Shown: positions 1 through 11,338 of the stretch, in pieces
How the letters are laid out: the number at the start of each line of letters is the position of its first letter
Position numbering within the stretch: position 1 is the stretch's first letter
Source: Lucinisca nassula
Taxonomy: Eukaryota > Mollusca > Bivalvia > Lucinida > Lucinidae
Direction of reading: 5' to 3'
Assembly (NCBI GenBank): GCA_963580285.1
Contig: OY757026.1
Coordinates: forward strand, 83,798,651-83,862,650
DNA length: 64,000 bases
The notes under the pieces: model-generated
Databases searched by the model: none
What the model was told of the DNA's origin: nothing
Seen by the model: the letters and a program-made list of their open reading frames with translations, nothing else
Position numbers and translations under genes: made by a program

Positions 1-219
1 TTTTGTCGCGCCTGCTTTAAACGAGACTCGCGTAATTTAGGAGCCCGAAATTGCGTCCGGTCTTCCGTCCGTTCGTTTGTCAAACCATCAACATTTGCGA
101 CAACCCATGCGTTCACCCATATGTACAAAAGTCGATTTACCAAGGTGTATAAGAGCTTCACAGACGTGCATTTATGGATGACGTTTAATACAAGCACATC
201 CATATTTGACCTTGACCTA

Positions 220-501
220 CATCACGAAAACATGCCTATATAATTTTGACCCCTTGAACCCCACTTTTATATAGTAAAACTGGGGTTTCTGGGGGTATAC
301 CTTATTTTTCTTATTTCTGCTCTGAAATATAGATTGTGGGTACTCGTTAGAACCGCCTCGATGAGGCGGTTCTAACGAGTGCCCACAAACTATATTTTGA
401 GCAGGAATAAGAAAAATATCACAACTTTTCATCATAAAATTTTCATTTTTTTTTCGGCGATAAAGGTGGCAATGTATTTGTATAGGCGTGTTTGGGTAAT
501 G
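220..501 (+). mobile_element. Family A foldback MITE, near-complete copy
   Basis: Left end CATCACGAAAACATGCCTAT and right end GTATAGGCGTGTTTGGGTAATG-like sequence form imperfect terminal inverted repeats. Between them a long hairpin runs out from the apex CGATGAGGCGG near 358-370, with both arms carrying the TAGATTGTGGG / CCCACAAACTA motif. No coding capacity. No convincing target-site duplication is visible. Bases 1-219 upstream and 502-748 downstream hold nothing I recognise. Confidence 0.85.
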
Positions 502-748
502 TACATTTTACGGTTCACGGACTGTAATTTATTGCCTCAATCATAGCGTATACACTAATTTTCAAGTCCATTTCTAGAACTATGAAAGCATTAATGATAC
601 ATGGTACAGACTTGCATCAAGAAATGGCAATTTTTATGCAAGCGCCAATGTATGAGCTTCACCTACATTTCACGATTCAGTGACTTTGCCCCCATACACA
701 TGTGACATAGTCTTCGGTGGAATCCTTGTATGTTAATGGTACATTGTA

Positions 749-990
749 GCTGAATCCGGCCCGCACACTAGTACTGGTAAACTGCTTAGAGGATCTAAGC
801 CTGTCCAGGAACCGCGGTGCGAGGCGGTCCATGCTAATAAACCCTATTGGTTTCATTGGGCGACAGGGCTTGAGATGTCATTTCATCTCAATGTCGGGTA
901 AAAGTCCCACAAAATTGGAAGCAACGTCTCCAAAATGACCTTTACAGTGTTGACGGGGACGTTAAACCTAAAATCAAACAAACAAAAAAT
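749..990 (+). repeat. Short interspersed repeat D
   Basis: Starts GCTGAATCCGGCCCGCACAC, passes through TAAACCCTATTGGTTTCATT and ends GACGGGGACGTTAAACC followed by an A-rich tail (caaacaaacaaaa). The A-rich end and many dispersed copies suggest a retroposed SINE, but I see no clear tRNA head or Pol III boxes. Confidence 0.75.
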
Positions 991-1038
991 AACAAAAATG
1001 ATCAAACTCCATCTATGATGGGAGTAAAAAATCACACC

Positions 1039-1325
1039 TCCGCCCATCGGGGCATGCAGCAATATATTGGATTCCATGGTGTTTTCGCGCTGAGCTAAAG
1101 TCGACCGTACGTGTATATGAGTACTGGTAAATCGCTGTAAATGTCTACGCCTGCCCAGGAAAAGTAGTGCGACTCGGACCGTCCTTGCATATAAACCCTA
1201 GCGGTTTTGTTTGGGCGGTAGGGCTTCGGATATCATTTCATCTCAACGTCGGGTAAAAGTCCCACAAAATCGGAAGCGTAGTGCTAAATAGTGTTGATAC
1301 GGACGAAAAACCTCAATACAAGACT
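1039..1325 (+). repeat. Short interspersed repeat D, diverged
   Basis: Begins with the CCGCCCATCGGGGC leader seen in longer D copies, then GAGTACTGGTAAATCGCTG and GTCGGGTAAAAGTCCCACAA. It is more diverged than the neighbouring copy and lacks the clean GGGGACGTTAAACC end. Confidence 0.6.
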
Positions 1326-1426
1326 GAGTTATCCAAACCCTCCAGTTAACGGATATAGTCGGAAATGAGGCAAAACCGTGTTTCCTACTTCGTCCGCAAA
1401 CTATCGGGTTTGCATTTCTCTGTGTT

Positions 1427-1688
1427 CATCACGAAAATACGTCTATATAATTTTGACCCCCTTGAACCCCACTTTTATATAATTAAAACTGGGGTTTATA
1501 GGGGTAAACTTTATTATTCTTATTTCTGCTCTAAAATATAGATTGTGGATACTTGTTAGAACCGCCTCATCGACTTTATTTTTCTTATTTCTGCTCTAAA
1601 ATATAGATTGTGGGTACGCGTTAGAACCGCCTCATCGAGGCAGTTCTAACGAGTGCCCACAATCTATATTTTAGAGCAGAAATATTGT
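1427..1688 (+). mobile_element. Family A foldback MITE, right end missing
   Basis: Left TIR CATCACGAAAATACGTCTAT, the CCCC/GGGG sub-hairpin and the central hairpin are present. Part of the left hairpin arm is duplicated (TTATTTTTCTTATTTCTGCT occurs twice, near 1510 and 1570). The right arm stops at GAGCAGAAATA, where the tandem-repeat element begins. Confidence 0.8.
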
Positions 1689-4342
1689 TTTTCCCCCGGG
1701 CGTCTGTCTGTCTGTCCGTCTGTCTGTCTGTCACACATTCGTGTCCGCTCTATAACTTGAAAACCGTTCGAGCTATCGTCACAAAACTTAGTATAAATAT
1801 AAATCAGCATTAGACGACGTGCAGTGCGCAAGAACTATAACTCTCGCATTTATACTTTTTGAATTATCTCCCTTGGAAGTTTGTTCGTATGTATATATGA
1901 ATGGGCAAATCATGTCCGGTCAATAACTTTCTTATTTTGAGATGGATTTTAAAATTACTTGGCAGAAATATTAACAACCATAAGACGATGTGTGGTGCGC
2001 ATGAATCAGGTCGGTACCTCAAAGGTCAAGGTCATACTTAGAGGTCAAAGGTCAAAAAAGGTTTTTTTTTTCGTATTTGGTCAATAACTTTCTTATTTTG
2101 AGATGAATTTTAAAATTACTTGGCAGAAATATTAACCACCATGAGACGATGTGTGGTGTGCATCAGGCAGGTCAGTACCTCGAAGGTCAAGGTCATACTT
2201 AGAGGTCAAAGGTAAAAAAGGGGCCTGTTTTTCGTGTTTTGTCAATAACTTTCTTATTTTGGGATGGATTTTAAAATTACTTGGCAGAAATATTAACAAC
2301 CATGAGACAATGTGTGGTGTGCATAAGGCAGGTCAGTACCTCGAAGGTCAAGGTCATACTTAGAGGTCAAAGGTAAAAAAAGGGGCCTTTTTTCGTGTTT
2401 TGTCAATAACTTTCTTATTTTGAGATGGATTGTGAAATCACTTGGCAGAAATGTTAACCAATATAAGACGATGTGTTGCGTGCATGACCCAGGTTGGTAC
2501 CTCAAAGGTCAAGGTCATACTTAGAGGTCAAATGTAAAAAAGGGGCCTTTTTCCGGTTTTGTCAATAACTTGCTTATTTTAAGATAGAATTTGAAGTTAC
2601 TTGGCAAAATGTTAACTGTCATGAGACGATGTGTTGCATGCATGATTCAGTTTGATACCTCAAGTGTCAAGGTCATACATAGAGGTCAAAAGTCAAAAAA
2701 TGGGCCTTTTTTCGTGTTTGGTCAATAACTTTCTTATTTTTAGATGGATTTTGAAATTGCTTTGCAGAAATGTTAAACACCATGAGATGATGTGTTGCAC
2801 GCATGACCCAGTTTGGTACCTGAAAGGTCAAGGTCATACATAGAGGCTAAAGGTAAAAAAAGGGGCCTTTTTGTGTTCTGTCAATAACTTTCTTATTTTT
2901 AGATGGATTTTGAAATTACTTGGCAGTATGTTAACCACCATAAGACGATGTGTTGCGTGCATGACCGAAGTTGGTACCTCAAATGTCAAGGTCGTACTAA
3001 GAGGTCAAAGGACAAAAAGGGGCCTTTTTATGCCTCCAACTTTGAAAAAGTTGGAGGGGCATATTGGTTCTGGTTCGTTTTTGATGCATAGCATAACTAA
3101 AGAACCGTGTATGCTAGGGTTTTGAAATTTCATATATGGATTCCTCATGGAAAATTAGCTGACGCATATTTTTTTTCTCGTCCGGATTATGCCCCCTTCA
3201 CGAGTTATTGCCCTTTGAAATTTTTTTAATAAAATCTTGTCAGCAAGATATCTCAAAAACTATTGGAGCTAGAGCCTTGAATGTTAGTGCATATATTGGT
3301 GGTGATGAGTAGATGAACTGATTAACTTTAGACAAAATTCCGAAAAATACTTTGTGAGTTACGGCCCTTTGTCATTTTGGTAATTTGTGCCCATTGTAAT
3401 GTATGCTAAAAGTGATGCATAGCATAACTTTAGAACCGTGTATGCTAGGGTTTTGAAATTTCATATATGGATTTCTCGTGGAAAATTAGCTGACGCGTAT
3501 TTTTTTTCTTGTCCGGATTATGCCCCTTTCAAGAGTTATTGCCCTTTGAAATTTTTTTAAATAAAATCTTGTCAGCAAGATATCTCAAACACTATTGGAG
3601 CTAGAGCCTTGAAAATTGGTGAATATATTGGTGGTGATGAGTAGATGAACTGTTTAACTTCTGACAAAATTTCTGAAAAATACTTTGTGAGTTATGGCCC
3701 TTTGTCATTTTGGTAATTTGTGCCCATTGTAATGTATGCTAAAAGTGATGCATAGCATAACTTTAGAACCCTGTATGCTAGGGTTTTGAAATTTCATATA
3801 TGGATTCCTCATGGAAAATTAGCTGACGCGTATTGTTTTTCTCGTCCGGATTATGCCCCTTTCAAGAGTTATTGCCCTTTGAAATTTTTTTAATAAAATC
3901 TTGTCAGCAAAATTTCTCAAACACTATTGGAGCTAGAGCCTTGGAAGTTGTTGAGTATATTGATGGTGATGAGTATATGAACTGATTAACTTTTGACAAA
4001 ATTCCCAAATATACTCTATGAGTTATGGCCCTTTGTCATTTTGGTAATTTGTGCCCATTGTAATGAATGCTAAAAGGGATGCATAGCATAACTTTAATAC
4101 TGTGTATGCTATGGTTTTGAAATTTCATATATGCATTCCTAATGGAAAATAAGCTGACGTGTATTTTTTTCTCATCCGGATTATGCCCCTTTCAAGAGTT
4201 ATTGCCCTTTGAAATTTTTTGAACATTTTTAAAGTTACTTTGCAGAAATGTTTATCTTCATTAGATGATGTGTTGCACACAAGACCCGGCTCAATACCTC
4301 CAATGTCAAGGTTATACTTAGAGGTCAAAAACGGGGGAGACA
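1689..4342 (+). repeat. Composite element with two nested tandem arrays (160 bp and 332 bp)
   Basis: A leader with (CTGT)n-like sequence at 1697-1732 precedes seven units that each begin TCAATAACTTTCTTATTTT, at about 1920, 2081, 2242, 2403, 2562, 2722 and 2881 (period 160). From 3027 a second unit takes over, with GATGCATAGCATAAC at 3083, 3413, 3747 and 4078 (period 330-334). At 4213-4340 the first unit type returns (AGTTACTTTGCAGAAATG, AGAGGTCAAAAACGG). The open frames here are by-products of the repeats. A further copy of the 332-bp unit lies at 9966-10480. Confidence 0.85.
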
Positions 4343-4473
4343 TCTGTGTTTTTGTAGAAAAACAAATTCTAGTATAAGCTTGTTTTCGTAATGTGATCGG
4401 AGGTGGGTGTTAGTTTCTCTTTTATTTTATATTTGGCAGTAAAATCAATGCACATCTGAAGCCAAATTAAAAT

Positions 4474-4684
4474 TACAGTAAACATTTCGCTATTAAGAAA
4501 ACCTAAAATTAAGACTAATTCTGCTATAAAAAGCTTATTTAGTAGGCTGCAGTTATTCTGTCTTCGTGTTTTCTGCACAGAATGTCCTCCGGTCAGGGAC
4601 CACCTTTGGAACTGTTCAAAAGTGATCTTAAAGACCACTTTTGAACAGTCCCAAAGGTGGTCTTAATATAGGAATTTTACTGTA
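4474..4684 (-). mobile_element. Family F MITE
   Basis: Read on the - strand it starts TACAGTAAAATTCCTATATT at 4684, has a perfect hairpin around AAGTGGTCTTTAAGATCACTT, and ends near 4474 with a matching TTTACTGTAAT end. TA-flanked CAGTA termini resemble pogo/Tc1-type MITEs. Family assignment beyond that is inference. 4343-4473 and 4685-4887 hold AT-rich sequence with nothing recognised. Confidence 0.75.
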
Positions 4685-4887
4685 TATTTTCACACTGTGA
4701 AAAATAACATAAATAAATACATCATTTATTTGGTTTTATTTTTTGTATAAAATAAAAAGAAAATATACTTTTTTCATTAAAATACCAATATTTTATCGAA
4801 TGTGTGGAAAACATATTTCCTCGAGTGTGTTGAAAATAACACTGAGAAATTTTCAAAAGTGCGAATCATGTAATAAACAGCTGTTCA

Positions 4888-5166
4888 CATTACGCAAACA
4901 CGCCTATACAAATACATTGTCACCTTTATCGCCGAAAAAATGAAAATTTTATGATGAAATATTGTCATATTTTTCTTATTCCTGCTCAAAATATAGATTG
5001 TGGGCACCCGTAGAACCGCCTCATCGAGGCGGTTCTAATGAGTACCCACAATCTATATTTTAGAGCAGAAATAAGAAAAATAAGGTACACACCCGGAAAC
5101 CCTAGTTTTACTATATAAAAGTGGGGTTCAAGGGGGTCAAAACTATATAGGCATGTTTTCCTGATG
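4888..5166 (-). mobile_element. Family A foldback MITE, complete
   Basis: CATTACGCAAACACGCCTAT at 4888 and ATAGGCATGTTTTCCTGATG ending at 5166. The apex is CCTCATCGAGG. The sub-hairpin with CCCCACTTTTATATAG on the complement lies in the right arm. Flanks give no clear duplication. 5167-5406 has no gene. Confidence 0.9.
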
Positions 5167-5404
5167 AATGCGTAAAATATAAAAATAAAATTTACGTTTT
5201 TCGACAATTACCAAAATATTCCATCTCGTTTTAAAACGTCCGAATTTTCACTCGTTCACTCGTGCTTTGCACTCGTAAACTTCTGATGTGTTCAACACAC
5301 TCGACGAAATATTTTTGGTATTCACCTCAATAAAGTAAAAACCCTCTTTTTACCCTGTGACATAGCCAGGCAGCTTCATTTTTGTGTTTTTTTTTCTTAG
5401 CAGG

Positions 5405-5406
<2 letters not shown>

Positions 5407-5481
<75 letters not shown>

Positions 5482-5801
5482 TGTGTGTGTGTGAATTCGG
5501 GTTTAACGTCGCTTTCAACATTTTTCAGTCATATCACGACGGTGTCTGGTTGCGACAGGGAGCTCAATGCACACTTTTATAGTGCTGCCTCACTGAAGTA
5601 TCATGTCCCAGACACATTACATGATACCACACACAGTCACATTATCCCGACCAGTCCTAGCTCTACCCCGTAAATCTGAATGCCAAGCGAGGAGCAGCTA
5701 GTACCATTCTTAACGACTTTGGTATGTCGCGGCCCGGGATCGAACACGTGACCTCCTGTTCCCCGGAGCGGACACTCTACCAACTGAGCTATCGGGGCCG
5801 G
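5407..5801 (-). mobile_element. tRNA-derived SINE L with long (GT)n tail
   Basis: On the - strand the element starts at about 5801 with a tRNA-like head: GGCCCCGATAGCTCAGTTGG supplies an A box, and GTTCGATCCC (complement of 5737-5746) supplies a B box. The body ends in AACCCGAATTCAC followed by (AC)n, seen on the + strand as the GT run 5407-5492. A short 3' copy of the same SINE with only a few GT units lies at 33796-33884, so the microsatellite seems to have grown from the SINE tail. Confidence 0.8.
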
Positions 5802-6061
5802 TTTTAGCAGGATGAAGGGGTCCAGTTGCAGTGATGTGTATTTTCCGTCACTGGGGCATCCAACTGATAATGGCTTTCCGTTGGGCAAAACTTGCTATCT
5901 TTGTAGCAGGTTAGGATAGAGGGATCGTTGCTATTTCTTGTTTCTACGCTTCCATTCATTTTCCTCTTTTACTCCCCAGTCATTCACTTTCATCTCATCT
6001 TAAATCTCTTCCATCTCTTTTCTCCCTTTCTGTCGGAGGCTATAAAATGACCCAGAAAGGA

Positions 6062-6150
6062 CACTACGCAAACACGCCTATACAAATACATTGCCACCTT
6101 TATCGCTGAAAACAATAAAAATTTTATGATAAAAAATTGTTATATTTTTA
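6062..6150 (-). mobile_element. Family A MITE fragment
   Basis: Keeps one terminus (CACTACGCAAACACGCC) and the CCACCTTTATCGCTGAAAAC stretch, then is cut by the start of element H (AGCTCACCAGAGCC). 5802-6061 has no recognisable feature. Confidence 0.75.
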
Positions 6151-7672
6151 GCTCACCAGAGCCGAAGGCTCCGGGGGAGCTTATAGGATAGGCAGTTGTC
6201 CGTCGTCGTCTGTCGTCGTCTGTCTGTCGTCGTCTGTCGTATGTCGTCGTCTGGCGTCAACACTTTCAAACGACATCTCCTCTGAAGCCACTGGGCCGAT
6301 TTGGCTCAAATTTTATCTGTAGCATCCTTGGGTTGGGGGATTGGAAAGTTGTGTTTTTTATGAAAATCGGTTCATTAGTTTGGTTGCTATGGCAACTTGT
6401 TGTTTCCATACACTTATAATGGGGAAAATTGAAAAATGGCATTTACTCCCAAGCCTCTGCAGATATTTTAACAAAACTTGCATAGAAATGTTCCATAGGC
6501 AATCTACTATCTGCCGTTTGATTTTAGGCCTTCTGTTCGTTTTTATTTGGTTGCCATGGAAACCAAAATGCAAAAAATAGAAAAAAAAAATACTTAAAAA
6601 ATCATCTCCTCAGAAACCATATGCTCTAGGAGGCTGAGACTTTATGAAAATATTTACCATATTTGCCTTTACAGGTTTTGTGTTTTTTATGAAATTTGGC
6701 CTTTTAGTTTTGTTGCTATGGCAACTTAGAGTTTCCATTGGCTTATAATGGGGAAAACTGAAAAATGGCATTTACTGCGAAGTCATTGCAGACATTTTGA
6801 CAAAACTTACATGGACATGTTCCTTGAGTAAACTTCTCTCAGCCATAATGCTTTTATGTCAACCTGGGGGTCCCCTAGGTTGTGCCGAGGCCATGCCCCG
6901 CACTCTCCACTTCATAAAATGCCATATATCTCAGATACCTTACAGATCCCAACCCCTAAACCATATATATTCTTGTTCCTTATGATAAGATGCATTAAGT
7001 GACACCAACCTGGGGGTCCCCCGGGATGTGCTGGGGACATGCCCTGCCCCCTCTATTTCATAAAATGCCATTTATCTCAGAAACCATTCAGATCCCCACC
7101 CCTAAACTATATATAGTCTTGTTCCTTATGTTAAGATGCATTAAGTGACACCAACCTGGGGGTCCCCCGGGATGTGCCGGGGACATGCCCCACCCCCTCC
7201 ACTTCATAAAATGCCATTTATCTCAGAAACCATTGAGATCCCCATCCAAAAACCATAGATACTTTTGTTTCTTATGATAAGATGACTCAGTGACACCAAC
7301 CTGGGGGTCCCCCGGGATGTGCCGGGCCATACCCAACCCCCCTCCACTTCATAAAAGGCCCAATATCCCAGTAACCTTACAGATCCCCACCCCTAAACCA
7401 TATATATTCTCGTTTCTTATGATAAGTCGCATTCAGTGACACCAACTTGTGGGTCCCCCGTGATGTGCGGGGGGCCATGCCCAACCCCCTCCACTTCATA
7501 AAAGGCTAAATATTCCAGAAACCTTACAGATCCCCACCCCAAAACCATATATATTCTTGTTCCTTACGATAAGACACATTCAGTGACACCAACCTAGGGG
7601 TCACCCAGGTTGTGCCCGGGCCACACTCCACCCCTCGACTTCACAAAAGACCATATATCTGAGAAACTGTTC
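6151..7672 (+). repeat. Element H, copy 1, left part
   Basis: Starts AGCTCACCAGAGCCGAAGG, followed by CGTCGTCTG-rich sequence, then GTTGCTATGGCAACTT blocks, then a tandem array in which GACACCAACCTGGGGGTCCC recurs near 7001, 7147, 7292, 7438 and 7585 (period 146). It breaks at 7672 and resumes at 11339. No open frame looks coding. Related elements with GCTCACCAGAGC ends are, to my knowledge, common in molluscan genomes, but I cannot name this one. Confidence 0.75.
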
Positions 7673-8219
7673 ATAGGCCAGTACATTTAGCTCGAAATGA
7701 CCCTTGACCCACAACTAATTCCTTGAGAAATGTTATCAGCAGTTTTAGTATCAGGAAGGTGTCCTGATTTATAGAAAAAAAGTCCTCAAAAAAAATCCGA
7801 GGGGAAAGGGTATTTTTGGGGGGTGAAAAATTACGAAAAATGAAGAAAAATCACAAAAACCAGGACAAAATTAATATTACTGGCGTATGTTAAACAATTA
7901 ATACTTGACTTCATTAAATCATCCAAAATGAATATTTCTATTTGGGGAAAAATACTAAAAATTCTGAAGATAAAAGTTTTCTTTTAATTTTTTTTTTTTT
8001 ATATATATATTTGTGTGAAATATATGGAAAAAACAAGTATTAGCTTTTTCAAAAAGCTTGAGTCTATGCTAAGCACACATTAATTTGTGTAGAACTAAAA
8101 TGTCTCAGTTACCATAAAGTGTAAAAAGAGTCACAGACATCAAATAAGGATTTCCAAATCTTATCAACAATGTCTCATAAAACAAAATCAAAAAAGGAAA
8201 ATCAAAAGCAAACTGTGGC

Positions 8220-8757
8220 ACATCACAAAACATGCCTATGTAATTTTGACCCCCACTAACCCACTTTTATATAACACTTGAGGTTTAGGGGTTATACATT
8301 AGGTTTCTGCTCAAAAACATAGCTTCTGAGATTGTTGATACTCAATAGAACCGCCTCATCTATGTTTTGAGCAGAAACAAGTGAGTGAGTGTGTTTGAGG
8401 TTTACGTCCCGTCAACAGCAAATGTCATATGCAGTGGTTTCAAAAACATTTTGGCATCCAGATTTCAAGGAAAGATAGGATTGTGATTTTCAATGTTATC
8501 TGAATAAAGCCAAATTTATGAAGCATAGCAGGGGAATAATGTCTAAGTAAACGGGAAAACCCCCAGTACCCGTCTATTGATGAAACCCCTGCATACGGAG
8601 ACCGGACCTCGGTTTAAAGACTCATCTGAGAGTCTGGAGAAGCCTTTGGATCAAACCCACGACTCCTGGTTAATGAGGTGAGTAGCTTAACCACTACACC
8701 ATGGAGGCTTCTTTGAGCAGAAATAAGAAAAATAATGTACATGTATACGCCCTAAAA
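8220..8757 (+). mobile_element. Family A MITE interrupted by SINE J
   Basis: CATCACAAAACATGCCTATG begins the MITE. At 8381 it is interrupted, and it resumes at 8713 with TTTGAGCAGAAATAAGAAAAAT. The right half then ends early, near 8757. Central apex sequence is partly lost. Confidence 0.7.
8381..8712 (-). mobile_element. SINE J, full length, inside a family A MITE
   Basis: On the - strand it starts GAAGCCTCCATGGTGTAGTG (tRNA-like head), contains AGACTCATC..GGTCTCCGTATGC-type body sequence, and ends ACGTAAACCTCAAACAC-ACTCAC. It is bounded by the roughly 15-bp duplication TTTGAGCAGAAAYAA (near 8367 and 8713), the hallmark of LINE-mobilised insertion. Confidence 0.75.
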
Positions 8758-8890
8758 CTCCCCACTGCCCCACCCCACCCAGGTGTATATGGGTAGCAGT
8801 GGTGTAAAAGTCAACTGCCTCTCCCTCGCGCACGTGAAAACATCCGGAATGAGTGTTTAAGTTTGAGACTTTCATCGCAATCGAACAAAA
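8758..8890 (+). repeat. SINE G, 3' part
   Basis: Matches the body of the longer copy at 49226-49480: GGTGTATATGGGTAGCAGTGG, TGCCTCTCCCTCGCGC, GTGAAAACATCC, then CTTTCATCGCAATCGAA. The tRNA-like head is absent. Confidence 0.65.
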
Positions 8891-8965
8891 ATAAATTAGT
8901 ATAAACTAAAACTCGATGAGGAAGGGGTTTCTATCGAGTACCCACAATCTATGCTTTTGAGTAGA

Positions 8966-9230
8966 CATTACGAAACACGCCTTAACAAAAACATTGTCAA
9001 TTTTTCAGCCCCAAAATGGAATTTTAAGATTAAAAAAATGATGTTTTTTCTTATTTCTGCTCAAAACATAGATTGCGGAGGGCGACTAAGAATCGCCTGA
9101 ACTTGGCGGTTCTGCCGAGTACCGACAATTATGTTTTTGCACTGATATAAGAAATTTAATGTTTATCCCTGTAAACCAGTTTTACAATATAAAAGTGGGG
9201 TTGGAGGGGTCAAAATGATATAGGCTTGTT
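8966..9230 (-). mobile_element. Family A foldback MITE, diverged
   Basis: CATTACGAAACACGCC at the left and GATATAGGCTTGTTTTT at the right. The hairpin core is weakened (CGCCTGAACTTGGCGG instead of the usual perfect apex), suggesting an older copy. Confidence 0.75.
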
Positions 9231-9439
9231 TTTCGACCCCACCCATCTGGGCTTGGTTTGGTTGATTTGAGGTTTAACGCACCAACAAATGTATAGTTAG
9301 GTGGCTATGTAAATGGACAGAATCAATGTAAGTCAATGGGATTTATTCCGTTAGACACCGCAAAATACTTCTTTTCTGTGGCTAAAAGTAGCCACTTAAG
9401 TATCGATCCTGCCAAAAATAGCCACATAACTATCCATTT

Positions 9440-9690
9440 GTGAGAACATCCGTCCCCGTCAACACTGTAAAGGTCATGTCCCCGTCAACACTGTAAAGGT
9501 CATTTTGGAGACGTTGCTTCCAATTTTGTGGGAATTTTACCCGACATTGAGATGAAATGACATCTCAAGCCCTGTCGCCAATGAAACCAATAGGGTTTAT
9601 AAGCATGGATGGTCCGCCTCGCACCGCGGTTCCTGGACAGGCTTAGATCCTCTAAGCGGTTTACCAGTACTAGTGTGACCGACCGCACAT
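9440..9690 (-). repeat. Short interspersed repeat D, reverse
   Basis: Complement of the D consensus: CCGTCAACACTGTAAAGG (duplicated locally at 9455 and 9483), ACATTGAGATGAAATGACAT, then CGGTTTACCAGTACTAGTG. Directly abutted by a second D copy in the other orientation. 9231-9439 has no feature. Confidence 0.75.
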
Positions 9691-9870
9691 GAGTACTGTT
9701 AAACCGCTGAGAATGTCTAAACCTGCCCAGAAAAGTTGCTGCGATTCAGCCTGTCCATGCATGTAAACTCTTTTGGATTCATTGGGCGGCAGGGACTGAG
9801 ATGTCATTTCATCTCAATGTCAGGTAAAAGTCCCACAAAATTGGAAGCAACGTCTCGTTTTCGTGATGAA
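9691..9870 (+). repeat. Short interspersed repeat D, forward
   Basis: GAGTACTGTTAAACCGCTGA through AAGTCCCACAAAATTGGAAG, stopping at CAACGTCTCG. With the preceding reverse copy it makes a head-to-head pair. Confidence 0.65.
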
Positions 9871-9965
9871 TAAGAAAAACATCAGAATTTTCCCTGGAAA
9901 TTTTTTGGGTGATCAAATCTTCCAATAGATTTCAATATGTGTGTTTTCGTAATGTTTTTTTTTTT

Positions 9966-10480
9966 TTTATGACCCCAACTTTTTTGGAGGGGCATATTGC
10001 TTCTGGTTGGTCCATTAGAACTTCCGTTACGCCTTTGATGCATAGCATAACGCAAGAACCGTGCATGCTAGGGTTTTGAAATTTCATATGTGGATTCTTC
10101 ATGGAAATTTAGCTAACCCGTATTTTTTTCTTATCCGGATTATGCCCCTTTCAAAAGTTATTGCCCTTTGAATTTTTGTTTTTATAAAATCTTGTCAGCA
10201 ACATATCTCAAAATCTATTGTAGCTAGAACCTTGTAAGTTGGTAAAAAGATTGGTGCTGATGAGTAGATGTCCTGATTAACTTTTGACTAAATTCCGAAA
10301 AATACTTTGTGGCTAATGGCCCTTTGTCACTTTCGGTACATTGTATGCATTGTGATGCATAACATAACTTTAGAAGCTTGTATGCTAGGGTTTTGAAATT
10401 TCATATATGGATTCCTCATGGAAAGTTAGCTGAAAGATATTTTTCTCATCCGGAATTTGCCCCTTTAAGGTTGTTTGAGT
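9966..10480 (+). repeat. Copy of the 332-bp tandem unit
   Basis: Starts TATGACCCCAACTTTTTTGG and GGAGGGGCATATTGCTTCTGG, matching 3027-3060, then GATGCATAGCATAACGCAAG and a second partial unit at about 10358. It shows this repeat also moves without the 160-bp unit array. A C20-type homopolymer follows at 10712-10731. Confidence 0.75.
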
Positions 10481-11338
10481 CAACCTTTATGTTCAATCAG
10501 CTCAAAACAGTTATTGTGAGCAATGTTGGGAGACAAAATTTGTAAATCAATTTCAAGGGGGTATCCCTTTTCTTAGTATTATTTTTCCTGCCTGTTTAAA
10601 ATTCAGCGGCCAATTTCTACCAGAATACACCGTATACACATATTTATGATATTAATTGATTTGATTCTGATGGCACAAATGTGCTTCCATACACTAAATT
10701 TTTGTCATGAGACCCCCCCCCCCCCCCCCCCCACAAAAAAAAAATGTTTATTTTTACAACTTGAACATAGATCTTGTATATCAATAGCATACAAGGGAAA
10801 TATAAATGGCATCTATACAAAAAAAAAAAAATAGAATATAGAAAGCAGCGGGAGTCTACATCGTCTGCATGTGTCCGCCAAACCTTCAACTGGATTTCCT
10901 TTTGATTTTGTGGATTCCAACACATGTAGATGGATAGATTTGGGAAAATGCATAGCCTCCGTGTACCATATCTCGAACGATTTTGAGCAAATATTTCCAT
11001 TTTTCAATCAAGAGAAAGCTTCTTCGTTCTCTTTTTAATAATAAATTACAGACTGCACATTAACAATTTGTGACGTATATTTTGTTTTTAATGACGTCAT
11101 TTGTTTGCGCGTGAGGAGAGCTAGCCTTACAGCCGGTAAAACAGTGTATGGTGCTATTATTGGACCATTACTTATTTAATTTTTTTCTGCGGATTAAATC
11201 CTAATTTTCTCAGAACTGGCACGGATAGTTTTTGAGGACTTCTTTTTGGTTATTAATATAACATAGCCCTGTGTTTTGGTGTTAAAAGAATTTCTCAAGG
11301 AATTATCTTGACCATAAAAATTAAAGTGCCTCGCCTAT

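Larger units (their letters stand above)
7673..11338. mobile_element. Element I: 3.67-kb TIR element inserted in H
   Basis: Left end ATAGGCCAGTACATTTAG (7673) and right end CTTTAA..GCCTCGCCTAT (to 11338) are inverted. A second inverted block is AATTCCTTGAGAAA at 7718 versus TTTCTCAAGGAATT at 11290, and a third is AAAAAGTCCTCAAAAA versus TTTTTGAGGACTTCTTTTT. Outside these ends, H sequence continues in register with the uninterrupted H copy (compare 14101-14150). No transposase is visible. Inside lie a family A MITE carrying a SINE, a SINE G piece, another family A MITE, two D repeats and a 332-bp-unit block. 7740-8219 and 10481-11190 are AT-rich with no feature. Confidence 0.65.

Noticed and set aside
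6830..7672. Regular 146-bp repeats considered as a CRISPR-like array
   Set aside because: Units are contiguous and similar throughout with no unique spacers, and the genome is clearly eukaryotic.
8758..8890. 62-residue reverse frame over SINE G sequence
   Set aside because: Lies entirely in repeat DNA.
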